Below, piece after piece: positions 52,478 to 64,000 of a stretch of 64,000 nt of DNA. The position numbers and the translations under genes are program-made. Source of the DNA: Triticum aestivum (Eukaryota; Streptophyta; Magnoliopsida; Poales; Poaceae); the NCBI RefSeq assembly GCF_018294505.1, contig NC_057807.1, positions 138,662,747 through 138,726,746 of the forward strand, written 5' to 3'. The notes under the pieces were generated by a model. That model searched no databases. It saw nothing but the letters and a program-made list of their open reading frames with translations, and was not told where the DNA came from. Position 1 is the first letter of the stretch, and every line of letters starts with the position of its first letter.

Positions 52478-55400
52478 TGTCACACCCTAGCTACTTCATG
52501 CATTAGAGTGTTGCATCATGTTTTATCTTTCAACAGAAACCTGAAATGGGGATGTCAGAACCCCCAGCCCCCTCTGAAACCAACTAGGGTTTACTAAAAA
52601 CTTTTTCAATGAACCTGAAATGCCCTTCTAAAATGTCCATCATTTTTGTCTTGGTTCAGAACCTCTGCCAAAAGTGTTGCACAATTTTCTAGGTCATCTT
52701 AGGGTCTTTGAATTAAATGATAAGTATTTGAATTTGGGCATTTAAAATTATATAAAATATTTCAAATGCTCAAATATTCCTAAACTAAAATGTTTCATGT
52801 TGGAAATATTCCAACTTTGGACCAGGAGCAGTTTGGTGAATTTTGGAACTTTCTAGGTATTTTTAAAAATTCAACAAAGTTGCAGAATAATAGAAAAAGA
52901 GAAAAAACAGAAAATAGGAAAACCCTTACCTGGCGCCTACTAACCGGCCCACCTGCCGGCCCAGCCCAGCTGCCGCGCCAGCGAGCTGCTTGGCTCGGCC
53001 AGGCAGGCAGGCAGGTGCTCGGCGGCGAGCACCGCATGGGTGCCACGCACCTAGTCGCCGCCTCGCCGCTCCCCTCGTCCAGCTGAGACGTGGATCGACC
53101 CCTCTCTCTCCCCCAAACCCCCCAGACACCTCCTTTCCTCTCCAGCTCCTCTCCCTCGCTCTCCCACGCCATGGCCGACGCCACCCCCGCCGTGCCTACG
53201 CCGTAGACGCGCTCTCCGTCAACCCCACGCCGCGCCACCGTGTCCACGAGCTCTGCCACCCTCCTCTCCTTCGAGCAAGCCGAGCCCCGTGTGCTCGTGT
53301 GGCCCGAGTCCACCGCACCGACCTTGCCCGAGTTCGCCATCGCCGTAGATCCCCTTCAACGCCGTCGCCGCATCAGCTCATCCCCGACCCCACCGGTGGC
53401 CTCTACGGGTGCTCTGTGAGCCTAGCTACCCCTCCTACCCTTCCTCTCTCGCCCCCGAGCCGTGTAGCCACCGCACGAAGATCACCCGCACGCACCGCCG
53501 CGGATCTCGTCGCCGGCGTGCTCCCGGCCATCCTCCGGCCACCTCACGGTGTCCAACGCACTCACCACGCTGCGTTGAGTCCAACCGTGCACTCCCCGCA
53601 CCTCACCGCACACCCTAGCCCCGAGTTCGCCTTCACCCGAACTCCGGTGGCCGCCTAGGTCGTCGCCGGCGCCAACTCCGGCCACCCCGACCCCAACTGA
53701 CTCCACCAAGAGCCGCGGCTCGTCCTCAGCTCCACCCCGATGCCCTCCGCGACCCATTTGGAGGCCGGAACGGCCAAAACCACTTCCGCCGCCGCGTCGG
53801 GCTCGCCGGCAGCTAAACGCCGGTGCAGCCGTTTTGACTTTGACCACGGGTGGGCCCTGGTTGACTCTGTTGAGTCAATGACAGGTGGGGCCCCCTTCTG
53901 CTAATTATCCAGATTAGTTTAAACTAAATTAAATTAGTTAATTATCCACTGACACCCTGGACCCACTGGTCAGTTTGACCTGGGCCGGTCTGTTGACTTG
54001 CTGAGGTCAGCATGACCTCATGCTGACGCAGTAAACCTTTTCTGGAATTAAAATAAATCTAAAATGATTTATAAATTCCAGAAAATAACCCAAACTTCAA
54101 AAATTCATATAAATTCAACCGTAGCTCCAAATCAAACAAGTTATATATGAAAAATGATCAGAAAAATCCAATCTATCCATCTGTACTAGTTTCATGCATG
54201 TTTAAACAAGCTAACTTGAGGTTTAGTGCAGAACAAGATAAAACACTTTAAAGGGCCATTTATGAGTTTGAAATTTGAATCTTTGGTTCAAATTGATTCA
54301 AACCCATCTGGTTTTAGTTGCATTAGCCCAACACACTCATATTGCCATGTTTCATGCATGCATCATATTGTCGCACATTGTTTGGTGATGGTTGTGTATC
54401 GGTGTTCTTTGCGGCAGGTTCTGCCTCCGAGGAGTACCGTGATTACCCTAGCGAAGAACCGTATCCGTGCATCGATCCATCAGGCAAGCAACCAACCATT
54501 TGATCATATCGATACAATCCCATGTTCTCGCTTCTGCTCTCTTTTACTGCATTAAGACAACGCGTTTCAAACTGCTGTGTGCTACGGTAGTTGAACCCAT
54601 TTCCTCTGCATGACCTGTCATTGCCACAGTAATTAGATGAAACCCACTAGCATGTGTAGGAATTGATTGAGCCATATGTATGTGTTGTTCCTACCTTGCT
54701 ATGCCTGCTATGCTTAGAGTCGTGTCAGGTCTGGTTCATCTGGGTGATGGGCTAGAGTGAAATGATCATGCCGGTATTGAGAGTGATGTGGTGAACACGA
54801 TTTGGTAAAGGTATCGATGAGAGGCCATGTAGGAGTACATGGTGGGTTGTTTCATTGAAGCCGACCTTAAGAACTGAGATCTGTATGTGTGATTTAAGAT
54901 TCAGCTACTACCATGCATTGGGCCCTGAAATATGACCCCGCTCGACTTCTTATTCACCCTAGTCCTCTGTCCAGGAGTTGCAAGTAGTTTCTGGTGTTTG
55001 TAGCTTACTGGAGGCCGTGGACAGCGCTGACCGCGGGGTGGGCTGTGATGCGGTAGGTACGTGGCACGGTGTACCGAATACCCGTTAGGTATCTCGGGAA
55101 CCCTGTACACATCGTTCGGGGCCGTATGGGAAACCTCGGCCGGACTCCCTGCGGATGGAACCTGGATAGGCGATAAACCTGGACTAGAGACTTAGGTGTT
55201 TAGGTAGGTCGTGGTCTACACCCACGTCGGCTTTCGCTTGAAGTCTGCCGAGCACATGTCGTGTGCAGACGCTAAGTGGTGGAAACATGTATGAAGAAGT
55301 ACACCCCTGCAGGGTTAACCTAATCTATTCGAATAGCCGCGTCCGCGGTAAAGGACTACTTGGTTGCCTATACAGTTCATAGACAAGTAAACTGGAAACT

Positions 55401-56537
55401 ACTAAAAGCCTCAAGATAAGCGTGAGTGCCGAGGATGGCTCTTCCGTAGGATGACGGAGGTGGATCCTCGGTGATGTATTGAAGTGGTGAGTAGTGGACT
55501 CGTGTGCGCAAAACCATTTCAAGTTGGAGTCTCGTAGGATAGCTTAGCCAAGAGTCAAAGCTGGCTTGCTGCAATAACTCCACCAACCCTTCTTGATAAT
55601 GTGCATGTATGTAGGATCTGACGTAAGTCTTGCTGGGTACCTTTGTACTCATGTTGCTATAATTTACATTTTACAGAAGACGCTGCAACCCCTTCTGATG
55701 GGTTCTTCGTAGACGTTGACATCGACGAGTAGACTAAGGCCCAGGTGGTGATCCTGAGCTGTGAAGGACCATGTAGTATAGCTAGGCTTTCCAAGCCTCT
55801 TTTATTTTACTAGTTGTCTGTACTCAGACAAGATACTTCCGCTGCTGGTTTGTATGACTGTATGACTTGAATGTGGGTCGTGTGACCCGTACTTGTATGT
55901 ATGTTATGTATGGCTCTCTGAGCCTTTAAATAAAGTACTTGTGTCGTAGAGTCATGTTGTGATGCCTTGTTGTATTTGCACATATCGAGCATATTGTGTG
56001 TATGATTGAAATGCTTGGTATGTGTGGGATCTGACTATCTACTTGTTTATCTTTAGTAGCCTCTCTTACCGGGAAATGTCTCCTAGTGTTTCCATTGAGC
56101 CATGGTAGCTTGCTACTGCTCCGGAACACTTAGGCTGGCCGGCATGTGTCCTTCTTCGTTCCTGTGTCTGTCCCTTCGGGGAAATGTCACGCATTGAGTA
56201 CCGGAGCCCTGTTAGCCCGCTACAGCCCGGTTTACCAGAGTCCTGCTAGCCCAGTGCTACAGCCCAAACCCACTTGCTGATGACCGACACGTTCGATGCT
56301 GGGTCATGGATGCCTGTCCCTGTAAGTCTGTGCCACTTTGGGTTTACAACTAGTCATGTTAGCCCGGGCTCCTTATCATATGGATGCTAGCGACATCATC
56401 ATATACGTGAGCCAAAAGGCGCAAACGGTCCCGAGCAAAGGTAAGGCGACACCCGTGGGAATACCGTGCGTGAGGCCGCAAAGTGATATGAGGTGTTACA
56501 GGCTAGACCGATGTGACATTGAGTCGGGGTCCTGACA
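52478..56537 (+). repeat. 5' LTR of retrotransposon 3
   Basis: 4060 bp, TGTCACACCCTAGC...TCCTGACA. GC-rich block at about 52930-53860 with Pro/Arg-rich chance ORFs that do not keep their frame in the 3' LTR. The block shared with the other chromovirus LTRs is at 55302-55354. Confidence 0.92.
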
Positions 56538-56541
56538 GCGT

Positions 56542-56554
56542 TGGCATCAGAGCC
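56542..56554 (+). other. Primer binding site, tRNA-iMet type
   Basis: TGGCATCAGAGCC, one mismatch to TGGTATCAGAGCC, four bases after the LTR. Confidence 0.8.
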
Positions 56555-56977
56555 GGACTGCCTGTAGGTTCTCCAAGCCAAACTGGTCAATGTTGAGTCT
56601 AGAAATGCTTTAGTTATATGTAGGGGAATTGATTGTGGGATGGTACGTAAGGTTTTTTTTACTTCTTTACCTCATGGCATTCTGATCTGAGTCAGTCCAT
56701 TCTTCTACCGGGGATTAAGGATTAGGATCTTCTCTCTCTATCAGGTTCACGTGTTACTAATCAGTAGTACCTTATAGGTTTGATGACTACAAGCCTAGTT
56801 CAGTTCTACTACTTGTTATGCTGATAAGTTGGACCCAGAACCTTGATATGATATTGTTGAGTGTCTATGCAATTTTTTGATAAATGTCTCAAACCCTTCT
56901 TGAGCATTTACAGCCGTTATGCTGTCGAAATTTTGCTAGAAATTCTAATGCCTTTGCATTATGGTTGTGCTTTCAGA

Positions 56978-57749
56978 TGGCCACTCGCGACCAAAATCAA
57001 GTGGTTCGCCTGACCCGATGCATTGGTGTGACCGGTCATACGCCATGTTAGTCCGAGTGATGATCGAGACGGGTTACCGTTGGTATCCCGAATACACGGT
57101 CGAAGAGCAGTTTCGAGATTTTAACCAAAGCCAGTATCTTTGCACCGTCCGGATATTTCCCTCTTATCCTGGTTCTACCGAGGCTCTTCACTGTTCCTAT
57201 GGGCTCGGTGTTACTATTGAGATGGCTGTGCAAGATGCGGCTTATTCTATGATGACCATCATGCGAGTCAGGACTGGCCTGCTTCGCAACACCGACTTTC
57301 GGTATATGCCAGCTTCACTTCCTGGAGCGCACGGTTATCTCCGGGCTATCTATGCTGACCCCAGTCAGGAGGACTCACTAACTCGCACCACTGCTGAGTT
57401 GCTCGAGGATAAGGACCGAGAGAATCGGGCCTTGAGAATGGAGCTTTTCAACACCCGCGCCGATCATTGGGCCACCTTGACTCGGTTTGCACCGGCTGTG
57501 CAAGCTGGATGCATGGATATGAGAGATCTGTATCCTGTTAGGTCTGCTCTGCCGGACATGATGGATTGGCGTGATGTGGGAGGCATCACCCCACCTCGTG
57601 GTCCTCGCAGGCCACCGTTTGTTGGTCCAAGACCTCACCCTAGCCCTTTTGGTCCACAGGCTCCTCAGGACCGTTTGTTTCCGGATGCTCACGTTGAACT
57701 TCCAGGCTATGGAGGAGACTTCTATGAGAACTACTACGGAGATGACTGA
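56978..57749 (+). pseudogene. Extra ORF upstream of gag, retrotransposon 3
   Basis: Starts at ATG 56978 (CAGATGG, the same context as ATG 9022). The first 24 codons run into a TAG near 57050; one base is missing there relative to the homologue, and the main frame continues from about 57047 to the stop at 57747. The core GYRWYPEYTVEEQFRDFNQ and YGLGVTIEMAVQDAAY align with the ORF at 9022-9555. It has an additional Pro-rich region (PPRGPRRPPFVGP) and an acidic/Tyr tail (GGDFYENYYGDD). Core looks like a double-stranded RNA-binding fold (inference). Confidence 0.75.
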
Positions 57750-58094
57750 GATAGTAGTAGTTCCACTAGGTATTGTAATAGTTGTATTTCCACCGTCCTG
57801 CGTGACTTGTGGAATATGACTTAGCGTGTAGTAATTCCGGGGGTGTAGGAAAAATAATGTATAGGAGCTTGGGATGCCTCCGATGATATGTAATCCTCCT
57901 CTCACCGTAGTAGTACTTGTTGGTCTTGTACTAAACCTTGTATGGTGTGTATGACGATGGAATAAAAGAAGTAGTTTCTGTATCTACCATGTCATACGGA
58001 TGATCATCTTGCATTCTGAGTTGTCCATTACATTCTACATTCTATGTCGGAATCTTGTCATTTTGGACTAAACCATTGTCTTGTTTTTCCTAGG

Positions 58095-61000
58095 ATGGTC
58101 AACACCCGCAACAACCCTGCTCCCCCAGAGCAGGCCGAAGGCAGCAGAGTTGGGGATACAAATCTGCCTCACCCTCCCTCTCTGGCAGAAGTTATGCTAG
58201 AGGCTGAGAGAAACAAGCGGGAGACCAACCGTTTGTTGGAGCGTATTGAACAGAACACAACACACCATCAGAGGACTAACTTGGTGTCACTCAGTGATTT
58301 CATCAAGTTACATCCACCCACGTTCCACCACTCCGTCGAGCCTCTCGACGCTGATGACTGGCTTCGCAGTATTTCTCACAAACTGCGTTCTGCGCTAGTA
58401 GCTGAGGCTGACAAGGTCACCTTTGCCGCATATCATCTTGAAGGCCCCGCCAGTCTATGGTGGGAGAATTATGGAGCTATGCGCCCAGCGGACCATGTCA
58501 CTACTTGGGTTGAATTCAGTGAGGCTTTCCGTGAACACCACATTCCGGAGGGTCTTATGGACCGTAAACGTGAGGAGTTCTGTAGTTTCACTCAAGGTCG
58601 ACTCTCTGTTGACGCTTACAGCAGGGAGTTTGGTAACCTTGCCCGTTATGCAACAGAGGAAGTTTCTATTGATGCCAAGAAGCAGGCAAGGTTCCGTAAG
58701 GGACTTAGTCCTGAGCTTCGCCGCGACCTCCGTCTGCATGAGTGCACATCTTTTCAGAAGCTTGTTAACAAGGCCATTAGTGCTGAGACTGGTCAGACTG
58801 ATTATGAAGCAACACGTAAGCATGGCCGTGACATGGGTTCCTCATCCGGTGCTGGTCCTCAGAAGCGTCGCGTGTGGGTGCCTAACACTGCCCTGCCACC
58901 CAGGTTTACACCGAGGCCATCCTTCCAGGCGCCTCGCCCAGCTCAACAGTATGCACCAGCCAAGCCTTATGGTGGTCCAACCAACAATGCTCCTCCACGC
59001 ACCAGTTCTGTGACGTGCTTCAAGTGTGGGGAATCAGGCCACTATATGCGCGAGTGTCCCCAAACCAACCCCAACCAGACAGCAAAAACTGTTGGCCGCG
59101 GCAAGCCGACAGGGAAAGTGTTCTACGCCAAGCCGGCCACCACTGCCCGTGGCCATGTTAATTGTGTTTCTACGGAAGAGGCTCAAGAAGATCCCAACGT
59201 CGTTCTCGGTACGCTTCTTGTTAACTGCCACCCGGCATCTGTTCTTTTTGATACTGGAGCCTCTCATTCATTCATATCCGAGAGTTATGCTCGACTGCAT
59301 AACACCACATTCTGTGAGATGCCTACCCCCATGGTAATTCAAACCCCGGGATCCAAATGGAAAACCTCTAGCGTAAGCCATGGAAATGAAATTCAAGTCG
59401 ACAGACTTGTTTTTCTTGCGTCTTTGATTGCTCTTAAATCTTCAGATATTAACGTTATCTTGGGTATGGATTGGATGTCAGCCCATCATGCCAAGATTGA
59501 TTGCTTCTCTAGGACTGTTCAACTCACACACCCTTCGGGAAAGATAGTCAATGTCCTGACCCGAGTAGCTAAACGACAACTATATTCTCTTAACGCCAGT
59601 CCCTTGCCAGACCTTGACGACGTTCCGGTAGTCCGTGACTTCCCGGATGTCTTTCCAGAGGAATTGCCAGGTGTTCCACCTGACAGAGATGTCGAATTCG
59701 TGATAGATCTCATCCCAGGAACTGTCCCGATTTCCAGAAGACCCTATAAGATGGCACCTTTTGAACTAGCCGAGCTTAAGAAACAACTCGATGAGTCCTT
59801 GAAAAAGGGTTTCATCCAACCTAGTTCGTCTCCATGGGCTTGCCCCGTCCTCTTCGTCAAGAAGAAGGATGGTACGGACTGGATGGTTGTAGATTATGGA
59901 CCTGTCAACTTGGTCACAATTAAGAACAAGTATCCGCTCCCCAGGATCAACGACCTTTATGATCAGCTCGCTGGATCCTCAGTCTTCTCCAAAATGGATT
60001 TGAGGTTGGGCTACCATCAAATCAAAATCAGGAACGGGGACATTCCTAAAACGGCTTTTGTTACTCATTATGGCCAATACGAGTACACCGTCATTTCTTT
60101 TGGTTTAACCAACGCTCCAGCCACTTTCTCTCGGTTGATGAACTCAATCTTCATGGAGTATTTGGATAAATTCGTCGTGGTTTACCTCGATGATATACTC
60201 ATCTACTCCAAGAACGAGGAAGAACATGCAGAACATCTAAGGCTAGTGTTGAAGAAACTTCGAGAGCATCGCCTTTATGCCAAATTCTCTAAATGTGAAT
60301 TTTGGTTGTCAGAAGTGACCTATCTTGGCCATGTAATTTCTGGTAAAGGTATTGCTGTTAACCCTGAGCAAGTTCAAGCCATCCTTAATTGGACTCCACC
60401 TGAATCGGTCAAGCAAATTCGGAGTTTTCTGGGCTTAGCGAGCTATTGCCGTCGCTTTGTCGAGAATTTCTCCAAAGTTGCTAAACCTCTAACTGAACTC
60501 CTCAAGAAAGATAAAAAGTTCGAGTGGACCCCACAATGTGAGCACAGTTTCCAGGAACTGAAAAGACGTCTAACTTCTGCTCCCGTACTGGTACCACCGG
60601 ATTTTTCCAAGGATTTTGTTATCTACTGCGACACCTCGCGACAAGGACTAGGCTGTATTCTCATGCAAGATCGACAAGTAATTGCTTATGCTTCACGGCA
60701 ATTACACCCACATGAGGAAAACTACCCCACTCATGATCTAGAGCTTGCAGTTGTAGTCCATGCACTCAAAACTTGGCGATATTACCTTCTCGGTAATCGT
60801 TGCAAAATCTACACTGATCACCAAAGTCTGAAGTATATATTCACCCAACTGGACTTGAATCTCAGGCAAAGACGTTGGGTCGAGTTGATCACAGATTTCG
60901 ACTTAGGAATAACTTATACCCCAGGGAAAGCCAATGTCATGGCTGATGCGCTAAGTCGTAAATCTTATTGCAATAATCTGATGTCGCAACAAAGTCAACC

Positions 61001-61322
61001 ACTTCTCCATGAGGAATTTCGGAAACTTAATCTCCACATTGTTCCTCAAGGATTCCTTTCCACCTTGGTGGCGAAACCTACCCTTACGGATCAGATCATC
61101 AAAGCACAGAAAGTAGATCCGGGAATTTCCCGCATCAAGAGAAACATCAAAAAAGGAGTTGCGAATTGTTTCTCCATCGATGATCAAGGAGTCGTATACT
61201 TCGGGAATCGGCTAGTGGTTCCCAAGGTGCGAAACCTGAGGCGATTGATCCTTAAGGAAGCTCATGAATCTCCTCTCACTATTCATCCCGGTAGCACCAA
61301 GATGTATCAGGACCTACGCTAG
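58095..61322 (+). CDS. Gag-protease-RT-RNase H polyprotein, retrotransposon 3, ended by a premature TAG
   Basis: From ATG 58095 (TAGGATGG), 1075 codons open. In order: coil ([18 protein letters not shown]), gag domain ([33 protein letters not shown]), zinc knuckle [14 protein letters not shown] (59016-59057), protease [10 protein letters not shown] (Asp codon 59250), RT with [24 protein letters not shown] and YLDD (60183-60194), RNase H with [32 protein letters not shown] and ALSRK, and the start of the integrase zinc domain ([11 protein letters not shown]). The TAG at 61320 is CAG in retrotransposon 1, one C-to-T change. All catalytic residues up to there are kept. Confidence 0.93.
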   Translation: MVNTRNNPAPPEQAEGSRVGDTNLPHPPSLAEVMLEAERNKRETNRLLERIEQNTTHHQRTNLVSLSDFIKLHPPTFHHSVEPLDADDWLRSISHKLRSALVAEADKVTFAAYHLEGPASLWWENYGAMRPADHVTTWVEFSEAFREHHIPEGLMDRKREEFCSFTQGRLSVDAYSREFGNLARYATEEVSIDAKKQARFRKGLSPELRRDLRLHECTSFQKLVNKAISAETGQTDYEATRKHGRDMGSSSGAGPQKRRVWVPNTALPPRFTPRPSFQAPRPAQQYAPAKPYGGPTNNAPPRTSSVTCFKCGESGHYMRECPQTNPNQTAKTVGRGKPTGKVFYAKPATTARGHVNCVSTEEAQEDPNVVLGTLLVNCHPASVLFDTGASHSFISESYARLHNTTFCEMPTPMVIQTPGSKWKTSSVSHGNEIQVDRLVFLASLIALKSSDINVILGMDWMSAHHAKIDCFSRTVQLTHPSGKIVNVLTRVAKRQLYSLNASPLPDLDDVPVVRDFPDVFPEELPGVPPDRDVEFVIDLIPGTVPISRRPYKMAPFELAELKKQLDESLKKGFIQPSSSPWACPVLFVKKKDGTDWMVVDYGPVNLVTIKNKYPLPRINDLYDQLAGSSVFSKMDLRLGYHQIKIRNGDIPKTAFVTHYGQYEYTVISFGLTNAPATFSRLMNSIFMEYLDKFVVVYLDDILIYSKNEEEHAEHLRLVLKKLREHRLYAKFSKCEFWLSEVTYLGHVISGKGIAVNPEQVQAILNWTPPESVKQIRSFLGLASYCRRFVENFSKVAKPLTELLKKDKKFEWTPQCEHSFQELKRRLTSAPVLVPPDFSKDFVIYCDTSRQGLGCILMQDRQVIAYASRQLHPHEENYPTHDLELAVVVHALKTWRYYLLGNRCKIYTDHQSLKYIFTQLDLNLRQRRWVELITDFDLGITYTPGKANVMADALSRKSYCNNLMSQQSQPLLHEEFRKLNLHIVPQGFLSTLVAKPTLTDQIIKAQKVDPGISRIKRNIKKGVANCFSIDDQGVVYFGNRLVVPKVRNLRRLILKEAHESPLTIHPGSTKMYQDLR

Positions 61323-62569
61323 AGGTTCTGGTTGACTAGGATGAAGAGAGAAATTGCTCAGTATATTGCTAATTGCGACGTCTGCCGTCGTGTAAAAGCA
61401 GAGCATCAACGGCCTGCTGGCACCCTTCAACCCCTAGCTATTCCTGAATGGAAATGGGATAAAATTGGTATGGACTTCATCACCGGTTTTCCCAGGACCA
61501 AGAGAGGGAATAATGCTATCTTCGTCGTTATCGATCGTCTTTCCAAAGTGGCCCATTTCCTGCCTGTTCGTGAGAGTATAACTGCTAGTCAGTTAGCAGA
61601 CTTGTACATCTCCCGAATAGTGTCTCTCCATGGTGTTCCTTTGGAAATTAACTCGGATCGAGGAAGTCTTTTCACCTCTCAATTTTAGGAAAGTTTCCAA
61701 AATGCTATGGGAACCCGCCTTTCTTTTAGACCGCTTTCCACCCTCAATCAAGTGGTCAAGTGGAACGCGTCAACCATATTCTAGAAGACATGCTTCGAGC
61801 TTCTGTTATCTCATTCGGAATGGAATGGGAGAAGTGCCTTCCATTTGCCGAATTTGCTTACAACAACAGCTATCAATCTAGCTTGGGTAAAGCCCCTTTT
61901 GAAGTTCTCTATGGACGAAGGTGTCGAACGCCTCTTAACTGGTCGGAAACCGGGGAAAGACAATTCTTTGGCCCGGATATGATTCAGGAAGTAGAAGAGC
62001 AAGTTCGCATCGTTCGTGAAAAGTTGAAAACAGCTCAATCTCGTCAAAAGAGTCAATATGACCGAAAACATAAGGTTATGACATTTGAGGTTGACGAGAA
62101 GGCTTATCTTCGGGTTACACCTCTGAAGGGAACCCATCGTTTCAGTATCAAAGGCAAATTGGCTCCTCGTTACATTGGACCTTTTCGCATTCTCGCAAAA
62201 CGAGGAGAAGTTGCCTACCAATTGGAACTACCTCCGCATCTCTCCAGAGTCCACGACGTCTTCCACGTTTCTCAACTCAGGCGTTGCTTCTCGGATCCTA
62301 TCCGTGGAGTGGACCACGAAACGCTTGATCTCCAAGATAATCTCACGTATCGAGAATACCCCGTTCGTATCCTCGATCAGACCGAGCGTACCACTCGACG
62401 TCATAATATCAAGTTTCTCAAGGTTCAATGGTCGCACCATTCTGAGAATGAAGCAACTTGGGACAGGGAGGATCGTCTTCGACTCGAGTATCCCGCCTTC
62501 TTCCCGGAGGAACCCAAATCTCGGGATGAGATTCTTTTGAGTGGGGGTGAGTTGTCACACCCTAGCTAG
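61323..62569 (+). pseudogene. Integrase with chromodomain, retrotransposon 3
   Basis: Continues in the frame of gag-pol after the TAG: CDVCRRVKA (zinc pair), MDFITGFPR (Asp), NSDRGSLF (Asp; usually SDRG), then TAG at 61686 and a one-base deletion near 61727. Past it, ERVNHILEDML (Glu), PFEVLYGRRCRTPLNW, KLAPRYIGPFRI and the chromodomain ending WSHHSENEATWDRE. Stop at 62567. Two nonsense codons and a frameshift mean no active integrase from this copy. Confidence 0.92.
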
Positions 62570-64000
62570 TTCATGCATTAGAGTGTTGCATCATGAACCT
62601 AAAATGGGGATGTCAGAACCCCCAGCCCCCTCTGAAACCAACTAGAGTTTACTAAAAACTTTTTCAATGAACCTGAAATGCCCTTCTAAAATGTCCATCA
62701 TTTTTGTCTTGGTTCAGAACCTCTGCCAAAAGTGTTGCACAATTTTCTAGGTCATCTTAGGGTCTTTGAATTAAATGATAAGTATTTGAATTTGGGCATT
62801 TAAAATTATATAAAATATTTCAAATGCTCAAATATTCCTAAACTGAAATGTTTCATGTTGGAAATATTCCAACTTTGGACCAGGAGCAGTTTGGTGAATT
62901 TTGGAACTTTCTAGGTATTTTTAAAAATTCAACAAAGTTGCGGAATAATAGAAAAAGAGAAAAAACAGAAAATAGGAAAACCCTTACCTGGCGCCTACTA
63001 ACCGGCCCACCTGCCGGCCCAGCCCAGCTGCCGCGCCAGCGAGCTGCTTGGCTCGGCCAGGCAGGCAGGCAGGTGCTCGGCGGCGAGCACCGCATGGGTG
63101 CCACGCACCTGGTCGCTGCCTTGCCGCTCCCCTCGTCCAGCTAAGACGTGGATCGACCCCTCTCTCTCCCCCGAACCCCCCAGACACCTCCTCTCCTCTC
63201 TAGCTCCTCTCCCTCGCTCTCCCACACCATGGTCGACGCCACCGCCGCCGTGCCTATGCTGTAGACGCGCTCTCCGTCAACCCCACGCCGCGCCACCGTG
63301 TCCACGAGCTCTGCCACCCTCCTCTCCTTCGAGCAAGCCGAGCCCCGTGTGCTCGTGTGGCCCGAGTCCACCGCACCGACCTCGCCCGAGTTCGCCATCG
63401 CCATAGATCCCCTTCAACGCCGTCGCCGCATCAGCTCGTCCCCGACCCCGCCGGTGGCCTCTACGGGTGCTCTGTGAGCCTAGCTACCCCTCCTACCCTT
63501 CCTCTCTCGCCCCCGAGCCGTGTAGCCACCGCACGAAGATCACCCGCACGCACCGCCGCGGATCTCGTCGCCGACGTGCTCCCGGCCATCCTCCGGCCAC
63601 CTCACGGTGTCCAATGCACTCACCACGCTGCGTTGAGTCCAACCGTGCACTCCCCGCACCTCACCGCACACCCTAGCCCCGAGTTCGCCTTCACCCGAAC
63701 TCCGGTGGCCGCCTAGGTCGTCGCCGGCGCCAACTTCGGCCACCCCGACCCCAACTGACTCCACCAAGAGCTGCGACTCGTCCTCAGCTCCACCCCGATG
63801 CCCTCCGCGACCCATTTGGAGGCCGGAACGGCCAAAACCACTTCCGCCGCCGCGTCGGGCTCGCCGGCGGCTAAACGCCGGTGCAACCGTTTTGACTTTG
63901 ACCACGGGTGGGCCCTGGTTGACTCTGTTGAGTCAATGACAGGTGGGGCCCCCTTCTGCTAATTATCCAGATTAGTTTAAACTAAATTAAATTAGTTAAT
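62553..64000 (+). repeat. 3' LTR of retrotransposon 3, first 1448 bp
   Basis: TGTCACACCCTAGC..., matching 52478-53945 closely; lacks about 22 bp near its position 44. It starts inside the 3' end of the integrase frame (stop at 62567), so the last codons of pol overlap the LTR. Confidence 0.93.

Larger units (their letters stand above)
52478..64000 (+). mobile_element. Chromodomain Gypsy retrotransposon 3 (Tekay-like), young, right end outside
   Basis: 5' LTR 52478-56537, primer site 56542, extra ORF, gag-pol with chromodomain, and 3' LTR from 62553 to the window end. The organisation equals that of retrotransposon 1, but the LTR sequence is different. In the 1448 bp available the two LTRs differ by about 28 substitutions (26 transitions) plus one 22-bp indel, counted by eye, which means a recent insertion. 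Still, gag-pol has a TAG, a second TAG and a one-base deletion in integrase. Confidence 0.93.

Noticed and set aside
52990..53658. 222-aa ORF in the 5' LTR of retrotransposon 3
   Set aside because: Broken in the nearly identical 3' LTR copy (only 119 aa from 63357), has no domain, and overlaps long ORFs on the other strand.

Overview
The window is nuclear DNA of a large, repeat-rich grass genome. Several LTR families look like those I know from Triticeae (wheat, Aegilops, barley relatives): TGATACGTCTCC-start LTRs with tRNA-Asp primer sites, 3.7-4.1 kb LTRs of chromodomain Gypsy elements, and CACTA-like hairpin arrays. No bacterial or phage features are present. Family names are from memory and given only where useful. 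Almost everything is nested transposable elements; I can support only one host gene.

Left third (1-20340): the oldest layer is a tandem array of about 50-60 bp hairpin units (2072-5011, resuming 20078-20340 and again near 24300-24640), probably the subterminal part of a CACTA transposon. Into it went an LTR at 1276-2071 (itself hit by the LTR at 1-1275), a non-autonomous hAT element (3302-4318) and a 15.1 kb chromodomain Gypsy element (5012-20077, both LTRs, imperfect 5-bp target duplication). That Gypsy element is dead and carries in its gag an internally deleted LTR element (10731-12576).

Middle (20341-29794): degenerate CACTA-like sequence, a 419-bp inverted-repeat MITE, a possible gene fragment, an A-rich GTTCATC array, a Harbinger deletion derivative (26358-27222, TTA duplication), a Stowaway MITE (27495-27708, TA duplication) and a 1.09 kb long-inverted-repeat element (27956-29045). 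Directly after it lies the one plausible host gene, 29241-29706: two exons, TATA box, signal peptide, ten-cysteine mature peptide and polyadenylation signal. It resembles the grass MEG/ESF1-type secreted cysteine-rich peptides, and RY motifs lie further upstream.

29795-45983: one Tat-lineage Gypsy element in minus orientation, missing its 5' LTR. From high to low coordinate it has gag (split by a fragment of plastid atpB), protease, RT, a degenerate Gypsy RNase H, an intact-looking second RNase H, integrase, a roughly 70-bp tandem repeat array, an antisense multi-exon accessory gene on the plus strand (30880-40199) and the 3' LTR (29795-30340). The accessory gene is split by two solo LTRs, one with a perfect and one with a near-perfect 5-bp duplication.

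Right (45984-64000): the start of another LTR (45984-46247) is cut by a non-autonomous LTR element (46248 to 52477 and beyond) with one intact 267-aa ORF and no pol. Its 3' LTR is cut by a young chromodomain Gypsy element (52478 to beyond the window end) whose LTRs differ by about 28 substitutions over 1.4 kb. This element and the one at 5012-20077 share an extra ORF upstream of gag. Nesting goes from older to younger left to right: Tat, LTR fragment, non-autonomous element, chromovirus.
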